In this document: one piece after another, positions 17,601 to 24,608 of the stretch
Layout of the letters: each line of letters starts with the position of its first letter
Numbering within the stretch: position 1 is the stretch's first letter
Origin: Duganella sp. BJB476
GTDB taxonomy: Bacteria > Pseudomonadota > Gammaproteobacteria > Burkholderiales > Burkholderiaceae_D
Assembly: GCF_003416895.1 (NCBI RefSeq)
Contig: NZ_QVIO01000007.1
Location: forward strand, 248,001-312,000
Length of the DNA: 64,000 bases
Direction: 5' to 3'
Translations under genes and position numbers: made by a program
The notes under the pieces: generated by a model
What the model saw: the letters and a program-made list of their open reading frames with translations, nothing else
What the model was told of the DNA's origin: nothing
The model's database searches: none

Positions 17601-18241
17601 TGCGCCGCTTCCTGCACTACGACCTGGACCTGTACCTGATGGGCCGCGCGCTGGAGCGCAAGAAGGAAATGCCGCTGGCGGACAACGAAAACCAGAACTA
17701 CATCCAGTACCGCAAGGGCAGCCTGGCGATGTACCAGTTGCAGGACATCCTGGGCGAGGCCAAGGTCAACGCCGCGTTGAAGGAGATGCTGGCGCAGTAT
17801 GGCCGCAAGGCCGGGCCATACCCGAGCGTCACGGTGCTGGTCGACGCGCTGCGCAAGATCACGCCGCCTGAACAGGCTTACCTGATCGACGACCTGTTCA
17901 ACCACATCGTGCTGTACGAGAATCATGCGGTCTCGGCCACTGCGCGCAAGCTGGTGGACGGCAAGTACGAAGTGACGTTCGCGGTCAGCGCCGCCAAGGT
18001 ACGGGCCGACGACCAGGGCGCGGAAAAAGACACGCCGTTGAAGGACTGGATCGACATCGGCATCGACGACAAGGACGGCAACAGCCTGTACCGCGAGCGC
18101 AAGCTAATCGAACGCAAGGACAATCTGTACACGGTGATCATCAACGGCCGCCCGGGCAAGGCCGGCATCGATCCCGACAACAAGCTCATCGACCGCAAGC
18201 CCGACGACAATATGATCCCCGTCGAACTGCTGACCCAATAA
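14660..18241 (+). CDS. ABC-2 permease fused to M1 family aminopeptidase
   Basis: A 1193-residue inner-membrane protein. The first ~600 residues hold two sets of about six membrane helices separated by a ~50-residue hydrophilic linker (about residues 270-310), so both permease halves are on one chain. From about residue 600 a periplasm-facing region continues into an M1 gluzincin peptidase. The zinc-binding motif is HEVAHQWW at residues 937-944, and the third ligand Glu961 is in SETLAEYSALM. The HEXXH-to-Glu spacing is 19 residues rather than the 18 of PepN. Catalytic residues appear intact. Members of this fusion family are known only as permease/M1 aminopeptidase proteins; their substrate is unestablished. 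It pairs with the ATPase 9 bp upstream. Confidence 0.9.
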   Translation: MFSIAYFEARQRLKLLSTWVYFLGFLALSLLWMAAAGGVFKGASVAFGSQLIDSPRSLMFTTSVLGSLGVVVMAAMMGRSVQQDFEYDMQHFFFSAPIKKHQYMFGRFLGAYLTLAIIFTSIILGCWLGSFIPGIDPERLGQPGVLGYLIPYLIVILPDIFIFGAVFFILAALTRRMLPVYISSVVMLIGYIVAPGLARDLDYKTLAALIDPFGTTAVIRLTEYWPIIERNSRMFWPEGVYLLNRVLWCSFALAGLLLGYWRFHFIATIDSGAGSTSRGEGETPLHLSAQSTSTQEKPDFQSRSLAALLFKMSWLNLRETTKNIYFLVIVLAGVLMMLASALDMGSMFGTTTYPVTYLVLESVSETFALFMFVITTFYAGELVWREREARMAQMLDALPIPSWLPMLSKLIALIGLQTLLMVVVMVCGMAIQIVKGYFILEPGLYLYHLFLIQLPAYALSAVLAIALQVLINQKYLAYFAMIVYYVASVTLGTIGVDDPMLVYGNMPSFIYSAMNGYGHFLARERWFELYWTGAALLLAVLSLLFWARGTNDGWRQRLQLARHALTVPVLSTVAAGLLVFVGAGSVVFYNTHIVHCFKSAYQKDAERADYERKYKKFAVVPQPRITDVKLDVAIVPDQRSLVVKGRYLLENKTAQPITDVLVYQDNSTTQFKARFSQDARPGFQDDELGFYSYKLAKPLAPGAQLTMDFDVVYLPGGILGMGQDTPVIGNGTFFNNGVLPHIGYQQGMELSDARDRRKHKLPARERMLPRDDPAGLANNIASSDADWISFDATVSTSADQIAIAPGTLVKEWSKQGRHYYHYKMDQPILNYYAIQSGRYLVKRDWWQDVGIELYYHPGHEYNLDRMDKGIKESLDYYTRNFGPYQHKLVRIVEFPRYATFAQSLPTTIAYSESIGFIAKVNDKSPKDIDYPFYVTAHEVAHQWWGNQLVGGNTRGGTVLSETLAEYSALMVMKKNFGADKMRRFLHYDLDLYLMGRALERKKEMPLADNENQNYIQYRKGSLAMYQLQDILGEAKVNAALKEMLAQYGRKAGPYPSVTVLVDALRKITPPEQAYLIDDLFNHIVLYENHAVSATARKLVDGKYEVTFAVSAAKVRADDQGAEKDTPLKDWIDIGIDDKDGNSLYRERKLIERKDNLYTVIINGRPGKAGIDPDNKLIDRKPDDNMIPVELLTQ

Positions 18242-18248
18242 CACAGCT

Positions 18249-18332
18249 GGGGTCAAGTCTGACATTCGGACACGAACTGAACCATAACGTACGCTAAGGT
18301 TCAGCTCGTGTCCGAATGTCAGACTTGACCCC
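18249..18332. repeat. 84-bp palindromic dispersed element, copy 1
   Basis: A near-perfect inverted repeat with 35-bp arms (18249-18283 and 18298-18332, one mismatch) around a 14-nt loop. The arms begin with GGGGTCAAGTCTGACATTCG. It fills the convergent gap between the permease/peptidase gene (stop 7 bp before) and the chemotaxis receptor gene (stop 6 bp after). The outer 26 bp recur in the element at 24472, while the core differs. The location and stem suggest a bidirectional terminator or a REP/MITE-type element; the sequence alone cannot say which. Confidence 0.85.
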
Positions 18333-18338
18333 GGGTTT

Positions 18339-19880
18339 TTATGCGGCTAGCTTGAAGACGGCCACGACCTCGGTCAGCGCATCGGCCTGATCGTGCAGCG
18401 AGGCTGCCGCTGCGGCGGCCTCTTCCACCAGCGCGGCGTTCTGCTGTGTCACCTGGTCCATCTGGCCGATCGCCTGGTTGATCTGCTCGATGCCCGAACT
18501 CTGCTCCATGCTGGCGGTCGTGATTTCGCCCATGATGTCGGTCACGCGCTGGATGCTCTCCACCACTTCGTTCATCGTGTTGCCGGCCTGCGTGACCAGC
18601 AGGCTGCCGGCATCCACCTTTTGCAGCGAATCGTCGATCAGGGTTTTGATTTCACGGGCCGCCGTCGCGCTACGCTGCGCCAGGCTGCGCACCTCGGTCG
18701 CGACCACCGCGAAACCACGGCCCTGCTCGCCCGCACGGGCCGCTTCCACCGCCGCGTTCAACGCCAGGATGTTGGTCTGGAAAGCGATGCCATCAATGAC
18801 GCCGATGATGTCGACAATCTTGCGCGCAGAACCGTTGATCGCATCCATGGTCTGCACCACGTCCGCCACCACGCCGCCGCCGCGCTGCGCCACGGCCGAG
18901 GCCTTGACCGCCAACTGGTTGGCCTGGCGCGCATTGTCCGCGTTCTGCTTGACTGTCGACGTCAGTTCTTCCATCGACGATGCGGTCTCTTCCAGGCTCG
19001 ACGCCTGCTCCTCCGTGCGCGCCGACAAATCCAGATTGCCGGCGGCGATCTGGCTCGAGGCGCTGGAGATGCTCTCGGTTCCGCTGCGCACTTCGGTGAC
19101 GATGCCAATCAAGCCATCATTCATGCTGCGCAGCGCCGCCAGCAGGCGGCCGGTTTCATCTTTCGTGCTCACTTCGATGCGCGTGGTCAGGTCCTTGTTG
19201 GCCACGGCCACGGCGACCTCCACCGCCCGGTTCAACGGCACGGTGATGCCGCGCGTCAGGCGCCAGGCGCAGATCACGCCCAGCGCCAGCACCGCCAGCC
19301 CGAACAGGATCATGAACTGGCGGCTGTGCTCATACAGCGATTCAATCGCCGCCGCGTTATCGTCGATGCTTTTGCGCTGCAATTCCAGCAGGCCGCGCAG
19401 CGATTCCAGGTACGCCTTGCCGTCCGGCGTGAAGTGCTGCTCCAGCATGGCGGCGGCCTCGTCCAGCTTGCCGTCCTTCTTCAGCGACACGATGGCGTCG
19501 CGCGACGCCAGGTAACGCTTGCGGTTGGCCTTCATGCCGTCGAACAGCGCCTTCTCCTGCTCGGTGACGAGCAGCGGTTCCACCTGTTTTTGCAGGCCGT
19601 TGACCTCGGCGGTCGAAGCGGCGGTTTCTTCGGCGAAGAACGGTCCCAGCGACGGATCGCTGCTCTTCGAAATCGCCGAGGTGCGGCGCACGCTGGTGTG
19701 GATCAGCCGATACCAGTCGCTGATCATGCGTTCCTTGGCCAGCGGCTGCTGCATCATGTCGCGGGTGGCTTCGGCCACGGTTTGCATATGGCTGATGCCG
19801 ATTGCGGTCATCAGCGTCATCAACGCCAATACCAAGCCAAAGCCCGCGGCAAGGCGCGTGCCGATATTCAAGTTTTTCAT
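18339..19880 (-). CDS. methyl-accepting chemotaxis protein
   Basis: A 513-residue inner-membrane chemoreceptor that signals through CheW/CheA. The order is: TM1 at about residues 8-30, a ~150-residue periplasmic four-helix-bundle sensor, TM2 at about 189-210, HAMP, then the long cytoplasmic coiled coil. The signalling hairpin reads IAFQTNILALNAAVEAARAG, which is the classic tip sequence. It lacks a C-terminal CheR/CheB-tethering pentapeptide (it ends VFKLAA). Ligand unknown. It is monocistronic, ending at the palindromic element. Confidence 0.95.
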   Translation of the reverse strand: MKNLNIGTRLAAGFGLVLALMTLMTAIGISHMQTVAEATRDMMQQPLAKERMISDWYRLIHTSVRRTSAISKSSDPSLGPFFAEETAASTAEVNGLQKQVEPLLVTEQEKALFDGMKANRKRYLASRDAIVSLKKDGKLDEAAAMLEQHFTPDGKAYLESLRGLLELQRKSIDDNAAAIESLYEHSRQFMILFGLAVLALGVICAWRLTRGITVPLNRAVEVAVAVANKDLTTRIEVSTKDETGRLLAALRSMNDGLIGIVTEVRSGTESISSASSQIAAGNLDLSARTEEQASSLEETASSMEELTSTVKQNADNARQANQLAVKASAVAQRGGGVVADVVQTMDAINGSARKIVDIIGVIDGIAFQTNILALNAAVEAARAGEQGRGFAVVATEVRSLAQRSATAAREIKTLIDDSLQKVDAGSLLVTQAGNTMNEVVESIQRVTDIMGEITTASMEQSSGIEQINQAIGQMDQVTQQNAALVEEAAAAAASLHDQADALTEVVAVFKLAA

Positions 19881-20018
19881 GATTTGTGTGCCCGTGAAGG
19901 CAATATTGGAAAAAGAGAAGCGTTGCTACTATTGGAACTGCGAATCGGGCGGAAGGATAAAAATTGCCCCAAGGAACCAACAGTTTATCACGGGAATTAA
20001 TTTATTGCTGAAGTATGC

Positions 20019-20498
20019 CTAGGCCGTGACTTGCAGGGAGCTGACCAGTCCCGCATTGTAGGAGTCGGCGATGACGGTGCCGGCCAGGCTGGGATTGGCC
20101 TTGAGCAGGTCCGCCCAGTTGGCCGACGCCTGCGCGGACAGCCCGCTGACCGTCCCGGCGCCGGTGTAGATGCCCGACGCCGACGGCGCCGAGGCCAGCG
20201 AGCCAAGAATGGCCTGGTCTTGCGCTTGCTGCGCGGTGGCGGAAGTGTCAACATTACTGCCGTCGGTGGGAACGGTGACCGGTTCGGTCGCGGTGCCGGC
20301 CTGCTGCAAGCTATCCAGCAAGCCGGACGGGGTGTAGACCGAAGCGCCGGTCGATCCCCCCAGCGACGCCACCACAGCCGACTCCGCCGACAGGCTGACG
20401 GCTTCGGACGACAAAGCCCCCGCCGCCGTACTGGAGACGACGGGCACATACGGCTGGTAGGCCGGACTTGCGCTAACGGAGTTGAGGGCGACGGTCAT
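20019..20498 (-). CDS. hypothetical Ala/Ser/Val-rich protein
   Basis: A 159-residue protein that I do not recognise. Composition is strongly biased to Ala, Ser, Val, Thr and Gly, with few charged residues and no membrane helix or classical signal peptide. The only distinctive segment is near the C-terminus (NWADLLKANPSLAGTV). The start was placed at ATG 20498; an upstream in-frame extension is less likely because it runs through the terminator of the next gene. No clear ribosome-binding site. It lies between the chemoreceptor gene and a charged secreted protein gene on the same strand. Confidence 0.5.
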   Translation of the reverse strand: MTVALNSVSASPAYQPYVPVVSSTAAGALSSEAVSLSAESAVVASLGGSTGASVYTPSGLLDSLQQAGTATEPVTVPTDGSNVDTSATAQQAQDQAILGSLASAPSASGIYTGAGTVSGLSAQASANWADLLKANPSLAGTVIADSYNAGLVSSLQVTA

Positions 20499-20544
20499 AG
20501 TACATTCAATATAGGTGTTCGGCCCCAGCGAAGCAAGCGGTAAA

Positions 20545-20573
20545 AAGCCGGGTGTTTTGGAGGCGCCCGGCTT
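20545..20573 (-). terminator. terminator of the charged secreted-protein gene
   Basis: A 10-bp stem (AAGCCGGGTG with CGCCCGGCTT, one wobble) and a 9-nt loop, followed by a T run on the minus strand. It lies 18 bp beyond the stop of the gene at 20591. Confidence 0.75.
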
Positions 20574-20590
20574 GCTTAACATTTCAACAA

Positions 20591-21073
20591 TCAGATCTTG
20601 GCGGCGTCATGGTCGCGCTTGACCTTGTCCGCATGGCGTTCAAGTTTCTCGTCGCGGCGCGCCACCTGCTCCTGGTGCTTGTCGACGCTGCGGCGGGCGA
20701 TCACTTTTTCGTCGTGCTTGATGGCCTGCTTCTCCACCTTGATGTTTTGCTGCTCGGCGCGGCGCGCCTGGTCCAGCTGCTGGGCGCCGGCCAGGTCGCC
20801 CTTCTTGACGTCGGCGTGTTCGGCGCGGGCCAGCGCATTGCGTTCGCCGCGTTCCGCCTGCAGCTGCTGCTGGCCTGCCGCCACCTGGCTTTGCTTGACC
20901 GCGATCACCGCGTTGTCGCGCTTGATCTGGCGGGTGTCCTGGTGGATCTCTTTGACGTCCTGGCGGATCTGAGCATTGTCCTGATGGACTTGTGCCACTG
21001 GATTGGTTTGCGCGAAAGCTGCGGCGCTGATCATGGAAAGCACGCCGGCGATCATCAGGGATTTGGTTTTCAT
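20591..21073 (-). CDS. small secreted, highly charged hypothetical protein
   Basis: A 160-residue protein with a clear Sec signal peptide (MKTKSLMIAGVLSMISAAAFA, cleavage after AFA). The mature part is almost entirely Gln, Asp, Lys, Arg, Glu and His in helix-forming heptads with repeated units such as IRQDVKEIHQDTRQIKRD. It should form a long periplasmic coiled coil. No known domain is recognised. It could bind metal or act as a periplasmic chaperone or spacer, but this is a guess. Its own terminator follows. Confidence 0.65.
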   Translation of the reverse strand: MKTKSLMIAGVLSMISAAAFAQTNPVAQVHQDNAQIRQDVKEIHQDTRQIKRDNAVIAVKQSQVAAGQQQLQAERGERNALARAEHADVKKGDLAGAQQLDQARRAEQQNIKVEKQAIKHDEKVIARRSVDKHQEQVARRDEKLERHADKVKRDHDAAKI

Positions 21074-21177
21074 GATTGTGTTCCTTTTCTAGTGGTTGAC
21101 AGACCGCTGTTCATCAGCGTCTTGAGCAATTAACGCGACCGCCCCGGCGGCAGACGACCACAGTTCCGTAAGAAAAG

Positions 21178-22092
21178 TTACGAGTTGTATCCGGCCAGCG
21201 CGGCCGCCAGTTCGCGCTGCCAGGTGCTGGCCTTGACGCGATTCCACACCAGCGCCACCTGTTCCACGCATTCGAACGCGCAATCGGTCACGTGGATGCG
21301 GCGCAGCTCGGGATCGGCCAACGCGAAGTCCGGCAGGTAGGCCAGCGCCTCGCCCGATTTGACCAGCGCCAGCAGCAGTTGCAGATCGTCGGTCCAGTAG
21401 CGGATCTTGCGCGGCAACTGGTCGTCGCGCCAGCCGTCGGAGCGGGCGCCGCGCTGCACGCCGCAAAACAGCGAGCGCGACGGGCAGGCGAAGTCGTGCG
21501 TCAGCACTTGCGCCGTGTCCGCCTCCAGCAGCGGCGCCGGCGGTAGCGACGTCACCAGCGGATGGCGCTGCCCCGCCACCAGGTGCAAGGTCACGCTGCC
21601 CAGCGGCGTGACCTGCCATTCATCCGACCAGTGCTCGCCGCGGCCTTCGATGACGTCGCCGGTGACGATGGCGGCGTTGATATCGCCACGCAGCAGCGCC
21701 GCCAGCGCCTCATCCTCGAACATGGCCTGCATGCGCAGGCTCGCTTCCGGGTAGGCGCGCAGGGCTTGCGACAGCATCTGCCCATGCCGCCACAGCAGGA
21801 TGGCCGGGCCGGCGATGCGGCTATCCACGGCGGCGCGCTCACCCATCAAATCGGCCTTGGCCTGGTCCGCCAGCGCCAGCAAGGTCTGGGCGCGGGCCAG
21901 CAGCAACTGGCCACTGTCGTTCAGCACCAGCTGCTTGGCGCTGCGGTCGAACAGCGGCTTGCCCAGACTGTCTTCCAGCCGCTTGAGCGCCTTGGACACC
22001 GCCGACGGCGTCAAATGCAGCTCCAGCGCGGCCGCGCCCAGCGACGGACGGCGGGCGGCGCTGACGAAAACACGCAGGTCGGAAAGATTCAT
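21178..22092 (-). CDS. LysR family transcriptional regulator
   Basis: A 304-residue LysR-type regulator with an N-terminal winged helix-turn-helix (about residues 2-60; LGAAALELHLTPSAVSKALKRLE is the recognition region) and a C-terminal inducer-binding domain. The start was set at ATG 22092 (MNLSDLRVF), the family N-terminus. It is divergent from the oxidoreductase gene at 22167, with a 74-bp gap holding direct repeats, so it probably controls that gene and itself. Effector unknown. Confidence 0.9.
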   Translation of the reverse strand: MNLSDLRVFVSAARRPSLGAAALELHLTPSAVSKALKRLEDSLGKPLFDRSAKQLVLNDSGQLLLARAQTLLALADQAKADLMGERAAVDSRIAGPAILLWRHGQMLSQALRAYPEASLRMQAMFEDEALAALLRGDINAAIVTGDVIEGRGEHWSDEWQVTPLGSVTLHLVAGQRHPLVTSLPPAPLLEADTAQVLTHDFACPSRSLFCGVQRGARSDGWRDDQLPRKIRYWTDDLQLLLALVKSGEALAYLPDFALADPELRRIHVTDCAFECVEQVALVWNRVKASTWQRELAAALAGYNS

Positions 22093-22104
22093 GATGTCCA
22101 AACA

Positions 22105-22145
22105 GGATACGAATAGTGAATTTAAGTTGCTTTACTGGATACGAA
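22105..22145. promoter_or_regulatory. candidate LysR operator: direct repeats GGATACGAA
   Basis: GGATACGAA occurs at 22105-22113 and again at 22137-22145. The 32-bp spacing is close to three DNA turns, so both copies face the same side. They sit in the short divergent region between the LysR gene and its likely target. No experimental support; the T-N11-A pattern typical of LysR sites was not clearly found. Confidence 0.4.
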
Positions 22146-22166
22146 GAGCATCTTACCATCTGCAGC

Positions 22167-23192
22167 ATGACTACTCTCACCCAAAAACAATGGATCTACC
22201 GCCGGCAGCCCGTCGGCCAGATCACGGCCGAGCACTACGAGCTCGTGGAACAACAACTGTCGACCGCGCTGGGCGACGGCGAAGTGCTGATCGAGGCGCG
22301 CTGGTTCAGCGTCGATCCCTACATGCGCATCGGCCAGTCCACCAAGCCGACCTACGACACCGAGCCGCATCCGCTCAACACCGTGCAGCAAGGCGCCGTG
22401 GTGGCGCAGGTAATGGCGTCGAACGCGCCCGGCTTTACGGCCGGCGACTGGGTGCAGAGCTACACCGGCTGGCAGACGCATGCGCGCGTGCACGCCAGCG
22501 GCCTGAAGCGCATTGACCCGGAGCTGGCGCCGGTGACCACCGCGCTCGGCGTGCTGGGCATGCCGGGCCGCACCGCGTGGTTCGGCCTGACGGAATCGGG
22601 CAAGCCGCATGCGGGTGAGGTGGTGGTGGTGTCCGGCGCGGCGGGAGCGGTGGGATCGCTGGTGGTGCAGTTCGCCAAGCGCCACGGCGCGCGCGTGCTC
22701 GGCATCGCCGGCGGCCCGGCCAAGTGCGACTGGCTGCGCAATGTGCTGGACGCGGACTGGGCCATCGACTACAAGGCTTATGCCGACGCCGATGCGCTGG
22801 GCGCGGAAATCAAGCGGCTGACCGGCGGCGTCGACGTGTATTTCGACAACGTCGGCGGCATGGTGACCGATGCCATCATCCCTCTGATCAACCGCCGCGC
22901 GCGCATCGTCATCTGCGGCCAGATCAGCCAGTACAGCGGCGGCCTGGAGACGCCGGAACTGGGGCCGCGCCTGCTGCATCACATGCTGTACCAGCGCGCC
23001 ACCATCCAGGGCATGCTGGCGCGCGACTACCTGCACCGCATGGACGAGATGATACGCATCGTCGCGCCGTGGGTGAAGGCGGGCGAGATCGTGTTCGAGG
23101 AAACGGTGATCGACGGTTTCGAGCAACTGCCGGCGGCGCTCAACTCGCTGTTCACCGGCGAGCATCGCGGCAAGCTGCTGGTGAAGGCATGA
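22167..23192 (+). CDS. NADP-dependent medium-chain oxidoreductase (CurA/YncB-like)
   Basis: A 341-residue zinc-independent medium-chain dehydrogenase/reductase of the leukotriene B4 dehydrogenase / curcumin reductase group. The Rossmann motif is VSGAAGAVGSLVVQFAK (about residues 155-171). The N-terminal groES-like domain has FSVDPYMRIGQ, and the motif YFDNVGG is typical of the group. It would reduce an alpha,beta-unsaturated carbonyl with NADPH; the real substrate is unknown. Start ATG 22167. Its stop overlaps the next gene (ATGA), indicating an operon. Confidence 0.9.
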   Translation: MTTLTQKQWIYRRQPVGQITAEHYELVEQQLSTALGDGEVLIEARWFSVDPYMRIGQSTKPTYDTEPHPLNTVQQGAVVAQVMASNAPGFTAGDWVQSYTGWQTHARVHASGLKRIDPELAPVTTALGVLGMPGRTAWFGLTESGKPHAGEVVVVSGAAGAVGSLVVQFAKRHGARVLGIAGGPAKCDWLRNVLDADWAIDYKAYADADALGAEIKRLTGGVDVYFDNVGGMVTDAIIPLINRRARIVICGQISQYSGGLETPELGPRLLHHMLYQRATIQGMLARDYLHRMDEMIRIVAPWVKAGEIVFEETVIDGFEQLPAALNSLFTGEHRGKLLVKA

Positions 23193-23857
23193 GGGCCGCG
23201 CTGGTCGCGCTGGCCTTGATCGCCGGTAGCGCCGGCGCGGCGGACGCCAGTTATGGCGAGCACGGCATGGCGCTGTTCGGCGGCAAAGAGGGGTTGTATG
23301 CATCGCACCTGCCGATGTTCCATGCGCCGCACGACTACCAGGTGATCCTGCAAGTGCATGTGGCCGATCCCGCCACCGACGCGGCGCTGCGCCGTCGTCT
23401 CGACGGCAAGACCGCGTTGTGGACCATCGCGCCGGAGAAGTTCGAGCTGTCGCGCCTGGCGCCAGCGAGCGCCGCGCCGCTGCGGCAGTTCAAGGCCGAC
23501 CTGGTGCTGGGCCATTTCGAGCAAGGCGGCAAGACGCAGTTCGCCGCCTCCACTGTCGTGGTCGACAAGGTGCTGATGTATCGCCAGTTGTCGCCGGCGC
23601 AGAAGAGCAGCGCCGACGCCAGCTACGTGCAGATAGGCAGCGGCCAACAGCGCTACCTGGTCAAGCAGATAGACAGCCGGCCGGATTTCGATCACATCGT
23701 TTCCTACGCGGCGGCCAGCGGCGCATCGACAACGGCTATCACGCTCAACAAGCAGGCCCTGCAGCAGCCGGCCGCGCAAGCGCTGGCCGCCGCGCTGCAT
23801 GTGCCCGCCAAAGCGATTCGTGGTACGGTCTACTTTTACACCGACGATTTGAAGTGA
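23189..23857 (+). CDS. secreted hypothetical protein
   Basis: A 222-residue protein starting at ATG 23189 in a 4-bp overlap with the oxidoreductase gene. The N-terminus MRAALVALALIAGSAGAADA is a signal peptide. The mature part is soluble, with motifs YGEHGMALFGGKEGLYASHL and MFHAPHDYQVILQV that suggest a beta-rich domain. No family recognised. The tight coupling with the oxidoreductase and the following gene suggests one transcript. Confidence 0.65.
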   Translation: MRAALVALALIAGSAGAADASYGEHGMALFGGKEGLYASHLPMFHAPHDYQVILQVHVADPATDAALRRRLDGKTALWTIAPEKFELSRLAPASAAPLRQFKADLVLGHFEQGGKTQFAASTVVVDKVLMYRQLSPAQKSSADASYVQIGSGQQRYLVKQIDSRPDFDHIVSYAAASGASTTAITLNKQALQQPAAQALAAALHVPAKAIRGTVYFYTDDLK

Positions 23858-23858
23858 C

Positions 23859-24461
23859 ATGGTTCCAGCAGAATACGAAGGCTTGTGGCGCCGCAGCGGC
23901 ATCTGGCGCAGCAACGGCAGCAGCGACCTGACCACCCAAGTGTGGTGGTTCCAGGCGGCGCGCTATCACATCGACCTGCGCATTCCCGTCGACCGCATCG
24001 GCATCAACGGTTTCGCCGGCGAAACCGTGGTGGAAGGCGAGCGCTGCACCTGGCACCCCGCCATCGCCTACCCCGCCCTCAGCAGCGAGCTCGACGCCGG
24101 CTGGATGCGCTTCGACGACGCCGACCACGTCCACGAAACCGGCCTCGACAACAGCTACGAAGAAGACTGGTATCGCGAACCGAGCGGCGCCATGCACGGC
24201 GTACGGCTGGAAGATCAGCACAACGACCAGCTAGCCTACCTGCTGATCAGCGACGACTGGATGGCCTGGGCCTGCGGCAGCCCGAGCGGAGCTTGCGAGA
24301 TCACAGTCTATCGGCGCGAGCAGCAACAATGGATCGCCATCGCCACCAACTTGGCCACGCCCACCCACGCGGTCGTACTCAGCAAGGAGCAAGTGCTGCA
24401 ATGGCAAACCGGCGAACTGATCGAGGTCCCCATGAAGCCGGGCAAGCCCTGGCGCGTCTAA
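23859..24461 (+). CDS. conserved hypothetical protein, possibly HRI1-like
   Basis: A 200-residue cytoplasmic protein rich in Trp, Tyr and Asp. It begins 1 bp after the preceding stop, so it is the third gene of the operon that starts at 22167. The pattern WRRSGIWRSNGSSDLTTQVW, then DLRIPVDR, resembles the N-terminal half of the HRI1 beta-barrel family; this is a tentative memory-based match. It has no catalytic motif that I can name. A palindromic element begins 10 bp after its stop. Confidence 0.6.
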   Translation: MVPAEYEGLWRRSGIWRSNGSSDLTTQVWWFQAARYHIDLRIPVDRIGINGFAGETVVEGERCTWHPAIAYPALSSELDAGWMRFDDADHVHETGLDNSYEEDWYREPSGAMHGVRLEDQHNDQLAYLLISDDWMAWACGSPSGACEITVYRREQQQWIAIATNLATPTHAVVLSKEQVLQWQTGELIEVPMKPGKPWRV

Positions 24462-24471
24462 CGCCAGCCGA

Positions 24472-24556
24472 GGGTCAAGTCTGACATTCGGACACGAGCT
24501 CGGCCACAAACGGCAAACTACGGCTCTGGCCGTGTCCGAATGTCAGACTTGACCCC
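24472..24556. repeat. 85-bp palindromic dispersed element, copy 2
   Basis: An inverted repeat with perfect 25-bp arms (24472-24496 and 24531-24555) around a 34-nt core. The arms match those of the copy at 18249, but the core is unrelated. Total length is nearly identical to copy 1 (85 versus 84 bp). Again it lies in a convergent gap, between the gene ending at 24461 and topB, just before the topB terminator. Confidence 0.85.
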
Positions 24557-24562
24557 AGCATG

Positions 24563-24591
24563 AAAAACGGGACCATCAAGGTCCCGTTTTT
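24563..24591. terminator. terminator of topB
   Basis: A perfect 12-bp stem (AAAAACGGGACC with GGTCCCGTTTTT) and a 5-nt loop. T runs occur on both strands, so it can work in both directions. It lies 17 bp beyond the topB stop. Confidence 0.9.
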
Positions 24592-24608
24592 GTTGGCGCT
24601 GCCGAAGG

